DNA of 12,980 nt from JBFWYO01 sp050186335 (GTDB taxonomy: Bacteria; Pseudomonadota; Alphaproteobacteria; Bin65): the NCBI GenBank assembly GCA_050186335.1, contig JBFWYO010000107.1, forward strand, positions 1-12,980, in the 5' to 3' direction. The translations under genes and the position numbers were made by a program. This document shows positions 1-6,243 of the stretch, one piece after another. Positions within the stretch are counted from its first letter, which is position 1, and each line of letters opens with the position of its first letter. The notes below the pieces were generated by a model. The model was not told where the DNA came from. It was given only the letters and a program-made list of their open reading frames with translations, and made no database searches.

Positions 1-93
1 ATCTTCGCCGAAGCGCTTGCGCAGCACGAACTCGCTTTCCGTACCGCCGCATTTGGGAAAATGCAGCCAGATGAATTTCGGTCCGACGATCAA
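1..93 (-). CDS. Sulfotransferase-family protein, N-terminal fragment cut by window edge
   Basis: This frame is open to the left edge and gives 31 residues from a TTG at 91-93. It reads MIVGPKFIWLHFPKCGGTES, then EFVLRKRFGED. The segment FIWLHFPKCGGT is the N-terminal beta strand plus loop that binds the 5'-phosphosulfate of PAPS in sulfotransferases, where FIHIPKTGGT-like sequences are typical. The rest of the protein, including the 3'-phosphate site, lies outside the window. The start is inferred: no ATG or GTG lies nearby, the TTG sits just before the conserved strand, and a purine-rich AGGGA lies about 10 bases upstream. The frame stays open further upstream, so a longer N-terminus is possible. 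The gene points away from gshB (109-bp gap, same strand) and need not be co-transcribed with it. The acceptor substrate cannot be predicted. Confidence 0.6.
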   Translation of the reverse strand, partial: MIVGPKFIWLHFPKCGGTESEFVLRKRFGED

Positions 94-202
94 GCTGCGA
101 CTATCCCTGCCGAGACGTTGCCTGTTACCGAAGCGTCGGCCGACCGTAACCGACGGAATTTGACGAATGCCTAAGACGCCGGTGCGGATCGCGGGCGCGG
201 GG

Positions 203-1168
203 CTATGCCCGGCCGGGCCCGCGGGTCGCCGCGTGGCGCGCTTCGATCGCGTCCCAGATATCGCGTTCGATCGTCGTGCCGGACAGGCGGTTGATTTCCT
301 GGATGCCGGTCGGCGACGTGACGTTGATCTCGGTCAGGTAATCGCCGATCACGTCGATGCCCACGAATATCAGCCCGCGTTCGCGCAGCGCCGGCCCGAT
401 CGCGGCGCAGATTTCCTGCTCGCGCCTGGTGAGATCCGCCTTCTGCGCCCTTCCGCCGGCGTGGAAATTGGCGCGTGCTTCGCCGTCCTGCGGCAGGCGC
501 GAGACCGCGCCCGCCGGCTTGCCGTCGACCAGGATGATGCGTTTGTCGCCCTGGCGGATTTCCGGCAGATAGCGCTGCACGATGACCGGCTCTCGGTAAA
601 GCTGCGTGAACAATTCCAGCAGCGAGCCGAGATTTTCGTCGTCCTGCTTCAGGTGAAACACGCCGGCGCCGCCGTTGCCGAACAACGGCTTCACGATGAT
701 ATCCTTGTGCTCGCGCCGGAACGCCAGGATCTCGTCGCGGTCCGACGTGATCACCGTGGGCGGCATCAGTTGCGGAAAGTGCGTGACGAAAAGCTTTTCC
801 GGCGCGTTGCGCACGTGGTTGGGATCGTTGACCACCAGCGTTTTCGGATGCACATGTTCCAGAAGATGCGTCGTGGTGATGTAGGCCATATCGAACGGCG
901 GGTCCTGCCGTAACAGGATGACGTCGACGGTGGCGAGATCGAGCGAGATCGGCTCGCCGAGCTTGGCGTGCGCGCCGAGTTCGCGCCGCACGGTGACCGG
1001 CCGCACCTTGGCCACGACCCGGCTGCCGGCCAGCGTCATGTCCTTGGGCGTATAGAACAGCAGCGAATGCCCGCGCGCCTGCGCTTCCAGCATCAGCATG
1101 AAGGTGCTGTCGGCATTGATATTGATGGATTGGATCGGATCCATCTGTACGGCTACGGCGAGGCTCAT
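203..1168 (-). CDS. gshB: Glutathione synthetase
   Basis: Catalyses the second step of glutathione synthesis in the cytosol: gamma-glutamylcysteine + glycine + ATP to glutathione. The 321-residue product matches the usual 310-320 residue prokaryotic GshB. The N-terminal domain carries AVQMDPIQSININADSTF and FYTPKDMTL, which match the family signature. The ATP-grasp domain follows, with IIVKPLFGNGGAGVF (glycine-rich loop), KRIILVDG, and the Mg/ATP-binding FVGIDVIGDYLTEINVTSPTGI near the C-terminus. The ATG at 1166-1168 is chosen because a good Shine-Dalgarno AAGGA (complement of 1174-1178) lies 5 bases upstream and the family normally begins close to this VAVQMDP strand. A further 23 in-frame residues upstream have no family support. 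It is last in the rsmI-yraN-SirB1-like-gshB unit. A strong hairpin in the 120-bp gap before it may tune its expression. Confidence 0.96.
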   Translation of the reverse strand: MSLAVAVQMDPIQSININADSTFMLMLEAQARGHSLLFYTPKDMTLAGSRVVAKVRPVTVRRELGAHAKLGEPISLDLATVDVILLRQDPPFDMAYITTTHLLEHVHPKTLVVNDPNHVRNAPEKLFVTHFPQLMPPTVITSDRDEILAFRREHKDIIVKPLFGNGGAGVFHLKQDDENLGSLLELFTQLYREPVIVQRYLPEIRQGDKRIILVDGKPAGAVSRLPQDGEARANFHAGGRAQKADLTRREQEICAAIGPALRERGLIFVGIDVIGDYLTEINVTSPTGIQEINRLSGTTIERDIWDAIEARHAATRGPGRA

Positions 1169-1256
1169 CGCGGTCCTTTTGCAAAGCTGCGGAAATCGGG
1201 CAGCGGCACCATGCCCCAGCGAGGCCACGGGCGGCAAGTTGGACGGCCGGCATGGG

Positions 1257-1288
1257 CCGCCCGCCCTGGGCTCAAACCGGGCGGGCGG
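1257..1288 (-). terminator. GC-rich hairpin between the SirB1-like gene and gshB (terminator or attenuator-like)
   Basis: Perfect 10-bp inverted repeat: CCGCCCGCCC at 1257-1266 and GGGCGGGCGG at 1279-1288, with a 12-base loop. On the minus transcript it begins on the base right after the SirB1-like stop codon (1289-1291). No T-tract follows, so it is not a classic intrinsic terminator. It may instead stabilise the 3' end of the upstream message, pause RNA polymerase, or attenuate gshB. Confidence 0.5.
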
Positions 1289-2185
1289 TCAATTCAGCCG
1301 TGCGGTCGCGCCGCGCGCCGCGGCCAGGAACCGCTCCCGGGTCGCGCGGTCGGTCGCCAGCTCGGCCGCGCGGGCATAGAAATCGAGCGCCAGATTGAGC
1401 TGCCCGAGACGTTGGCAGCACCCCGCGGCTTCGTCGATCAGGCCGAGCTGGTTGGGCGCGATCAGCAACATGCGCCGCAGCACATCCAGCGCCGCTTCGT
1501 CGTTCTGCGCGTCGATCAGGCGCGACTTGATATTGTTCTGCAGGCGCAGCAGCACTTCGCGCGCGCTGGCCGGCGCCAAATGCCCGGCATTTAGCTTGGC
1601 GTCGGCGCCGAACGCGGACTTGATGCGCCGGTCCAGTTCCATCTCGCTGCAGATGCGGCCGCGGTGAAACGGATCGACGAACGCCCACTCCTCGCCCTTG
1701 CCGCCGATCCAACACAGGAAGTGACCGGGAAAGTTGGTGCCCGAACACGCCCAGCCTTGGCTCCTCGCCATGTGCAGATAGAGGATCGCCAGCGCGATCG
1801 GCAGGCCTTTGCGACGATCGATGACATGGAACAAGTTCGCGTTGCGCAGATCGTCGTAGTTCGCGCGATCGCCTTCGTAGCCGTGCTCGTCGAACAGAAT
1901 CTGATTGATCGCGCCGATGCGAGCGTGGATCAGCTTCGTGCCCGCGATGGCCGGATCGATGCGCTGCGCCGCGTCGGCGCATTCGCGCGCGAGCAGGTTC
2001 AGGTGCGCGGCATACTTGACGATGTCGGCGTGCGGCGCGTCCAGCAGGGCGAACGCGAGCGCCGCCTGCACGACGTCGATTTCGTTGTCCTTCTGCAGTC
2101 CGGATTCGGCCAGAAAGACGCGCGCCTCGGTGGCGGATTTCGCCACCGGATTGCGCAGATCGACGAACGGCTTGAGCCGGTTCAT
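1289..2185 (-). CDS. SirB1/YchA-family transglutaminase-like protein with TPR-like C-terminus
   Basis: 298 residues, cytoplasmic, no signal peptide. The central block RKGLPIALAILYLHMA (about 125-140) followed by NFPGHFLCWI (151-160) and FVDPFHRGR (169-177) is the core signature of the SirB1 family, a transglutaminase-like fold. His155 (PGHF) and Asp171 (DPF) are retained. The usual catalytic-Cys position before the helix is not evident, as is common in this family, so enzymatic activity is doubtful. The last ~90 residues (LLRLQNNIKSRL onward, with LDVLRRMLLIAPNQ and LALDFYARAAEL) form paired TPR-like helices, the normal SirB1 C-terminus. The start is supported by GGAG (complement of 2192-2195) 6 bases before the ATG, inside the end of yraN. 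It lies 3 bp after yraN, so it is probably translationally coupled. The molecular role is not established. Confidence 0.86.
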   Translation of the reverse strand: MNRLKPFVDLRNPVAKSATEARVFLAESGLQKDNEIDVVQAALAFALLDAPHADIVKYAAHLNLLARECADAAQRIDPAIAGTKLIHARIGAINQILFDEHGYEGDRANYDDLRNANLFHVIDRRKGLPIALAILYLHMARSQGWACSGTNFPGHFLCWIGGKGEEWAFVDPFHRGRICSEMELDRRIKSAFGADAKLNAGHLAPASAREVLLRLQNNIKSRLIDAQNDEAALDVLRRMLLIAPNQLGLIDEAAGCCQRLGQLNLALDFYARAAELATDRATRERFLAAARGATARLN

Positions 2186-2188
2186 GGA

Positions 2189-2575
2189 TCACTCCCGCCA
2201 AGCATCGACGATATGGCGCGGCGCGCGGCCGGGCACGATGAGCAGCGCGTCGAACCGGGCATCGAGCCCGCGCAGCTTCGGCCGATGCTGCAGGTATTCC
2301 TCGGCCGCGCGGCGGATGCGCTGGCGCTGGCGCGCGGTGATCGCCTCGGCCGATGCGCCGAGATCGGCGCGTCGCTTGACCTCGACAAATACCAGCGTGC
2401 GGCCGCGGCGCGCGACGAGATCGAGTTCGCCGCCGCGCAGGCGCAAATTGCGATCGAGGATGCGATAGAATTTCAGCCGCAGCCACAGCAGCGCGGCGTG
2501 TTCGGCCCAGCGGCCGCGGCGCTGCGCCGCCTGGCGGCGTTCCGAGTCCGCGCCCGGGCGGCGCCGATCGTTCAC
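2189..2575 (-). CDS. yraN: YraN/UPF0102-family predicted nuclease-fold protein
   Basis: 128 residues, the normal size for this small family. It has a PD-(D/E)XK nuclease-like core: RGGELDLVARRG places Glu50 and Asp52, and LVFVEVKRRA places Glu65 and Lys67, so the E-x-D ... E-x-K set is complete. The C-terminal LDARFDALLIVPG strand also matches the family. YraN proteins resemble Holliday-junction-resolvase folds, but their cellular role is not firmly known. The start codon is GTG (2573-2575). It overlaps the rsmI stop in a GTGA 4-bp overlap, which implies translational coupling to rsmI. The rsmI-yraN pair is conserved in many proteobacteria. An Arg-rich N-terminus fits a nucleic-acid-associated protein. 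Confidence 0.93.
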   Translation of the reverse strand: MNDRRRPGADSERRQAAQRRGRWAEHAALLWLRLKFYRILDRNLRLRGGELDLVARRGRTLVFVEVKRRADLGASAEAITARQRQRIRRAAEEYLQHRPKLRGLDARFDALLIVPGRAPRHIVDAWRE

Positions 2576-3513
2576 GGCGCACCGCCGGTAGTGCCGCGCG
2601 CCTGGGCCAGTGCCACGGCTCGGCGGTAGACGTCGCGCCGCTTGGCGCCGGTTTCGGCGGCGACGCGATCGACCGCATCGCGCAGCGTGTGCTGGCCCAG
2701 CAGCGCGACCAGGCGGGCTTCGACTTCGTCGTCGGGCGCCGGAACCGACGCCGACGGCGGACCGACGACGACGACGATTTCGCCCTTTGGCGGACCGGCG
2801 GATGCATAGTGCGCCGCCAGCTCGGCCAGCGACCCGCGCCGGACCTCCTCGAACAGCTTGGTCAGTTCGCGCGCGACCGCGGCGGGGCGGTCGCCGAGTA
2901 CAGCGGCCATCGCGGCCAGGGCGTCGGCCAGGCGCGGTGCCGACTCATAGAACAGCAAGGTCGCCCCGACCGCGCGCAGTTCGACCAGCGCATCCCGGCG
3001 CGCCTTATCCTTGGCCGGCAGGAAGCCGCCGAACAGGAAGCGATCGGTCGGCAAAGCCGACAGTTGCAGCGCGGTCAGCAGCGCCGAAGCGCCTGGAATC
3101 GAGGTCACCGTTATACCGGCATCGATTGCGGCGCGGACCAGCTTGAACCCGGGGTCCGAGACCAAGGGCGTTCCGGCATCGCTGACCAGGGCGATGCGCT
3201 CGCCGCGGGCCAGGCGCGCCAACAGCGCCGGGCGCACCGCGTCGGCATTGTGATCGTGATAGCTCGCCAGCGCCTTGGAAATACCGTAATGGCTCAGCAG
3301 TTTACCGGTAACGCGCGCGTCCTCGCAGGCGATCGCGTCGACGCCGTTCAGGGTCTCGAGCGCGCGTATCGTGATGTCGCCGAGATTGCCGATCGGTGTG
3401 GCGACCAGGTACAGGCCGGCGGGCAAATTATCGTTGCGCCGCGGGGGAACTGGATCGTCGGGCGCGGATTTACTTTGCGTCGAGGGGCCGGTACTGTTTT
3501 TCGTTCGGTTCAT
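2572..3513 (-). CDS. rsmI: 16S rRNA (cytidine1402-2'-O)-methyltransferase
   Basis: 2'-O-methylates C1402 in the ribosomal P-site region of 16S rRNA, using SAM. The 313-residue product shows the tetrapyrrole-methylase fold typical of RsmI: GLYLVATPIGNLGDIT at the start of the domain, then CEDARVTGKLLSHY, VSDAGTPLVSDPG, SIPGASALLTALQLS and FLFGGFLP. The family's small C-terminal helical domain ends it (LRDAVDRVAAETGAKRRDVYR). I chose the ATG at 3511-3513. Another ATG 66 bases upstream (3577-3579) is in frame, but it would run across the start and Shine-Dalgarno of the divergent lipoprotein gene, and the extra residues have no family match. No strong ribosome binding site is visible at 3513, so the start is less certain than the identity. 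It is first gene of the unit rsmI-yraN-SirB1-like-gshB. Confidence 0.97.
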   Translation of the reverse strand: MNRTKNSTGPSTQSKSAPDDPVPPRRNDNLPAGLYLVATPIGNLGDITIRALETLNGVDAIACEDARVTGKLLSHYGISKALASYHDHNADAVRPALLARLARGERIALVSDAGTPLVSDPGFKLVRAAIDAGITVTSIPGASALLTALQLSALPTDRFLFGGFLPAKDKARRDALVELRAVGATLLFYESAPRLADALAAMAAVLGDRPAAVARELTKLFEEVRRGSLAELAAHYASAGPPKGEIVVVVGPPSASVPAPDDEVEARLVALLGQHTLRDAVDRVAAETGAKRRDVYRRAVALAQARGTTGGAP

Positions 3514-3533
3514 TTTGTCGCGGGACTTGCAGC

Positions 3534-3537
3534 GGAG
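3534..3537 (+). promoter_or_regulatory. Shine-Dalgarno GGAG fixing the GTG start of the lipoprotein gene
   Basis: GGAG lies 7 bases before GTG at 3545-3547, the best ribosome binding site in this frame before the lipoprotein signal peptide. Earlier in-frame ATGs, such as 3371, lie antisense inside rsmI. This site sets the divergent intergenic distance to rsmI at only 31 bp. Confidence 0.7.
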
Positions 3538-3544
3538 CAGCGTC

Positions 3545-4927
3545 GTGAAGCACCCCGTTTTGCCGTCGGAGCGTTCCATTCTAACACCATCTCACCCCGA
3601 TTTACCGCCATCGCGACGCTGGTCCCGCCGCGCCGCGACGCTGGCGCTGCTCGGCGTCTGCGCACTGGCGATCGCCGCCTGTTCGACCCGACCGCCCAGC
3701 CAGCGGCAGATGCCATCGACCCGGCCGCCCAGCCCGGGCCTGTCGACCGGCCCGCAAATGAGCCAACCCGGACAGCTGCAGCCGGGCCAGACGGTCAAGG
3801 TCGCCCTGATCCTGCCGCTGACCGGCGATTATGCGGAGGTCGGCCAGGCCATGCAGCGCGCGGCGGAAATCGCCTTGTTCGATGTCGGCGACAAGCGCGT
3901 GCAGCTGGTGCCGCTCGACGACAAGGGCACGCCCGAAGGTGCCGCCGATGCCGCCAACCAGGCGATCGCACAGAACGTGAATTTGATTCTGGGGCCGCTG
4001 CTGGCCGGATCCGTGCGCGCGGTCAGGGATCGCGCCGCCACTGCCAGCATCAACGTCGTGGCGTTTTCGACCGACGCCACGGTGGCCGGCGGCAACGTCT
4101 ACTTGCTCAGCTTCCTGCCCGAACAGCAGGTCGCGCGCATCATGGCGCAGGCTGCGCAGCAGAATCTGAAGCGCATCGCCGTGCTGGCGCCGCAAACGCC
4201 CTACGGCACGCAGGTGGTGAAGCACGTCCAGGATCTCGCGCCGCGCTTCACCATGAGCGTCGCGCGCGTCGCCTACTACGACGTCAACGCCAAGGATTAC
4301 AGCAAGGAGATTCGTGCGTTCGCCGACTACGACCGGCGTCACGGCGCCGCGCTTGCCGCGCGCAGCCGCGCGCAGAGCCAAGCCAACGATGAGGCATCGC
4401 GCCGCGCGGCGCAGCGGATGAAGCGGGTCGATGCGATCGGCGAGCTGGATTTCGATGCCGTGCTGATTCCCGAGGGCGGGCAGCGCCTGCAACTGGTCGC
4501 CAGCCTGCTGAACTTCTACGAAGTCGATCCCGGCAAGATTCGCTACCTGGGCATGGGCCAGTGGGACGATCCGGCGCTGAAGCGGGAGCCGAGTGTCAAG
4601 GGCGCATGGTTCGCCGCACCGCCGCCCGAGGCGCGCAGCCGATTCGTCGAGAAATACCGCGCCGCGCACAAGACCGAGCCGCCGCGCATCGCGACACTTG
4701 CCTACGACGCGGTGGCGCTCGCCGCCGTATTGGCGCGCAATCCGAACGGGCCCGATTTCAGCGCCGCGGCATTGACCAACGAGCGCGGATTTTCCGGACT
4801 CGACGGGATCTTCCGCTTTCGCACCGACGGTCTGTCCGAGCGCGGGCTGGCCGTGCTGCAGATCGAGCGCGACGATTTCAAGGTGATCTCGCCGGCGCCG
4901 ACGACGTTCGACATGCCGATCAATTGA
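3545..4927 (+). CDS. LpoA-type penicillin-binding protein activator lipoprotein (periplasmic-binding-protein fold)
   Basis: A 460-residue predicted lipoprotein. A long Arg-rich n-region (to about 30) leads to a hydrophobic stretch TLALLGVCALAIAAC ending at Cys46, with lipobox IAAC. A Pro/Ser/Gln-rich linker follows, with the motif STRPPS occurring twice within about 20 residues. The rest is a type-1 periplasmic-binding-protein fold of the LpoA C-terminal/Peripla_BP_6 class: KVALILPLTGDYAEVGQAM, NLILGPLLAGS, VAFSTDATVAGGNVYLLSFLPEQQ, IAVLAPQTPYGTQV and IRYLGMGQWDD. A charged, probably helical insertion (about 260-300) sits before the strand FDAVLIPEGG. LpoA activates peptidoglycan synthase PBP1A in enterics. 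Alphaproteobacterial homologues are annotated by similarity and may act differently. It lacks LpoA's N-terminal TPR domain. It is divergent from rsmI and convergent with the thymidylate-synthase-like gene (13-bp gap). Confidence 0.86.
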   Translation: MKHPVLPSERSILTPSHPDLPPSRRWSRRAATLALLGVCALAIAACSTRPPSQRQMPSTRPPSPGLSTGPQMSQPGQLQPGQTVKVALILPLTGDYAEVGQAMQRAAEIALFDVGDKRVQLVPLDDKGTPEGAADAANQAIAQNVNLILGPLLAGSVRAVRDRAATASINVVAFSTDATVAGGNVYLLSFLPEQQVARIMAQAAQQNLKRIAVLAPQTPYGTQVVKHVQDLAPRFTMSVARVAYYDVNAKDYSKEIRAFADYDRRHGAALAARSRAQSQANDEASRRAAQRMKRVDAIGELDFDAVLIPEGGQRLQLVASLLNFYEVDPGKIRYLGMGQWDDPALKREPSVKGAWFAAPPPEARSRFVEKYRAAHKTEPPRIATLAYDAVALAAVLARNPNGPDFSAAALTNERGFSGLDGIFRFRTDGLSERGLAVLQIERDDFKVISPAPTTFDMPIN

Positions 4928-4940
4928 CCGGCGCGGCGCT

Positions 4941-6041
4941 TCAGTTCGCGGCGCGCAGCGACCCGGGCTTTGGCGCGAGCGAGCGCAGACGGAGTTCCGC
5001 GAACGTGATCGGCATGTCCTTGCGAGCGTGACCGAGATACTTCTCGATCTCCTCAACATCCCGGTAGGCCAGGTTGGCGAAACTGGTGGTTCGGCCGACG
5101 AGCAATGCGGCCAGCAGAATGTCGCTCCACAACATTTCCCAATTGTTCGCCAGGATGCGCGCGATCAGCGGACGGATCGACGGCTGGCCCGCGTCCTGGC
5201 GCAGTTCCTGTTCCACCGCGAGAACTTTGCGCCGCAGCTCGTCGTCGAAGCGATCGATCCGCGTCGTACCGACCGCATTCAGCGCAGTGCCGCCGAGCGC
5301 TTCCGCCGACAATATGCCCTGGTCGCGCAGATGCATCGACGCCGCGCTGTGGACGTGCACGCCCAAGGTGACGCCGAGGCGGGCCGCCAAACATTCGGCG
5401 AGCAGCGAAAATTCGAACAGATTGTAGGCCAGCAGTTTCGCCGCGTCGTTCGCGCGCATATAGACGGTCGAATTCAACGTGCCGTTGGCGAACGCGAAAT
5501 GCAGGCTGCCCGCGCACGGCAGATCGTTGGTATCGGCGGCGCGCGCCAGATCGTGCGGCGCGAAAATCGGCAGGAAGGCGCGCTTCGTGCTCGGCCGCCC
5601 TTCGATCACCCGCGCGATCTGCTCGAACGCGGTGACACCATTTTCGTTCGCACCAAATATGCGCGAGCCGTAGGACGAACCCGGTACGCGCACGCCGTCG
5701 TCCGTATAGCGCGTAATGCTCTTGGCGTAAAAGCGGATCGGCGCCAGCCGGTCCGAGCCCGACAGCAAATACAGAAAACGCGCGGCCGACAGCGCCGGCG
5801 AGAACGCGTTCGGGCGATCGATATCCTGTACCACGCGCATGCCGGGACGGCGCACCGCCAATGTGAAATTGAAGATCTCGCGAATCGCCTTGCCGGCGTT
5901 CGACGACCGCGATGACGACACGTGCTCGGGTGCAGCGCCCAAAACGGCTTCGCACGCAGCGCCAATCGCCTCGCCGCAATGATCGACGACGAGCGCGCGC
6001 GGAATCAGGTACTCAGGTAGCTTGCGAAAGTTACCGGACAT
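4941..6041 (-). CDS. Divergent thymidylate-synthase-superfamily protein, substrate unknown
   Basis: 366 residues. Hand alignment to thymidylate synthase (TS) gives the following matches: FLYLLSGSDRL (89-99) to the E-LLWFL-x-G helix; GSSYGSRIFG (121-130) to G-x-YG-x-R/Q; RAFLPIFAPHDL (154-165) to the RR-x-I-P-x-W loop; NDLPCAGSLHF (172-182) to the catalytic PC-H; YMRANDAAKLLAYNLFEFS (194-212) to YQRS-x-D-x-xLG-x-PFN. Retained are nucleophile Cys176, phosphate-binding Arg196, Asp199 and Asn207, the last being the uracil-recognising position. Changed are catalytic Glu58 (E. coli numbering), apparently Arg88 here, the LG before PFN, and Tyr209, apparently Arg. About 100 C-terminal residues are mostly helical and not TS-like. 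The fold is therefore probably a pyrimidine-nucleotide C5-modifying enzyme or a repurposed binder, not housekeeping ThyA. The start at 6041 is chosen because a TATAAT box lies about 80 bases upstream, between this ATG and the longer open frame. It is a single-gene unit. Confidence 0.8.
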   Translation of the reverse strand: MSGNFRKLPEYLIPRALVVDHCGEAIGAACEAVLGAAPEHVSSSRSSNAGKAIREIFNFTLAVRRPGMRVVQDIDRPNAFSPALSAARFLYLLSGSDRLAPIRFYAKSITRYTDDGVRVPGSSYGSRIFGANENGVTAFEQIARVIEGRPSTKRAFLPIFAPHDLARAADTNDLPCAGSLHFAFANGTLNSTVYMRANDAAKLLAYNLFEFSLLAECLAARLGVTLGVHVHSAASMHLRDQGILSAEALGGTALNAVGTTRIDRFDDELRRKVLAVEQELRQDAGQPSIRPLIARILANNWEMLWSDILLAALLVGRTTSFANLAYRDVEEIEKYLGHARKDMPITFAELRLRSLAPKPGSLRAAN

Positions 6042-6122
6042 TTTTGGTCTTTTTACTTTTGTTAACGGAACGCGCACTCGGTGGCGGCGGCACACGACGT
6101 AGACGCGAGCAAAACCCCTCAT

Positions 6123-6151
6123 ATTATACAAGCAAATCTCAATCCTATAAT
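6123..6151 (-). promoter_or_regulatory. Promoter for the thymidylate-synthase-like gene
   Basis: On the minus strand a perfect TATAAT -10 box (complement of 6123-6128) is preceded by TTG, in a stretch with about 25% G+C over 6121-6180. With a 17-base spacer the -35 position falls at 6146-6151 (ATTATA), a poor match to TTGACA, which suggests activator help or repressor control. Transcription from here would start near 6115 and leave a leader of about 75 bases before the ATG at 6041. This supports 6041 over the ATG at 6122, which overlaps the box. Confidence 0.5.
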
Positions 6152-6162
6152 CATGTATGATT
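6149..6162. promoter_or_regulatory. Operator-like palindrome over the -35 region
   Basis: Perfect inverted repeat AATCAT-GT-ATGATT, 6 bp per arm with a 2-base centre. It overlaps the -35 position of the minus-strand promoter at 6123-6128. This placement is typical of a binding site for a dimeric repressor or activator. The protein that would bind is not identifiable here, since no regulator gene is adjacent. Confidence 0.4.
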
Positions 6163-6208
6163 CAAGAAATGTTTTGCATTGCACAATCAACATTCCGCGA
6201 TCTGCCCG

Positions 6209-6233
6209 AAAAAGGCAGTGATCGGGATCACTG
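6209..6233 (-). terminator. Probable intrinsic terminator of the rph-rdgB-hemW unit
   Basis: Perfect 8-bp inverted repeat CAGTGATC (6216-6223) and GATCACTG (6226-6233). On the minus strand it is followed after two C by TTTTT (complement of 6209-6213). It lies 10 bases past the hemW stop codon. An alternative stem, CTGCC/GGCAG (6202-6206 with 6214-6218), overlaps its far side. The loop is tight and the T-tract short, so termination may be partial. Confidence 0.55.
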
Positions 6234-6243
6234 GGGAAAGTTG

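Noticed and set aside
1..174. Plus-strand open frame of 57 codons ending at 172-174
   Set aside because: The opposite strand shows the sulfotransferase phosphosulfate loop. The plus frame has no recognisable feature.
171..1253. 360-codon minus-strand frame overlapping gshB
   Set aside because: The neighbouring frame gives full-length glutathione synthetase with all motifs, and this frame gives none.
1272..2807. 511-codon minus-strand frame overlapping the SirB1-like gene, yraN and the end of rsmI
   Set aside because: Arg/Pro/Ala-rich shadow in another frame of three recognisable genes, with no motif of its own.
2689..4392. 567-codon plus-strand open frame spanning rsmI antisense and part of the lipoprotein gene
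   Set aside because: It runs antisense to rsmI and out of frame with the lipoprotein gene, and is rich in Arg/Gln/Ala with no domain-like blocks. It is a by-product of high G+C.
4928..4940. Bidirectional terminator in the 13-bp convergent gap between the lipoprotein and TS-like genes
   Set aside because: No inverted repeat or T-tract is visible in or next to the gap.
3602..5059. 485-codon minus-strand frame opposite the lipoprotein gene
   Set aside because: Antisense to a clearly coding, family-matching frame. Composition is that of a high-GC shadow.
6042..6131. 30-residue N-terminal extension of the TS-like protein, from the TTG at 6129-6131 or the ATG at 6120-6122
   Set aside because: The TATAAT promoter box lies on this stretch, the residues are Arg/Val-rich without similarity to the TS fold, and no ribosome binding site is seen.
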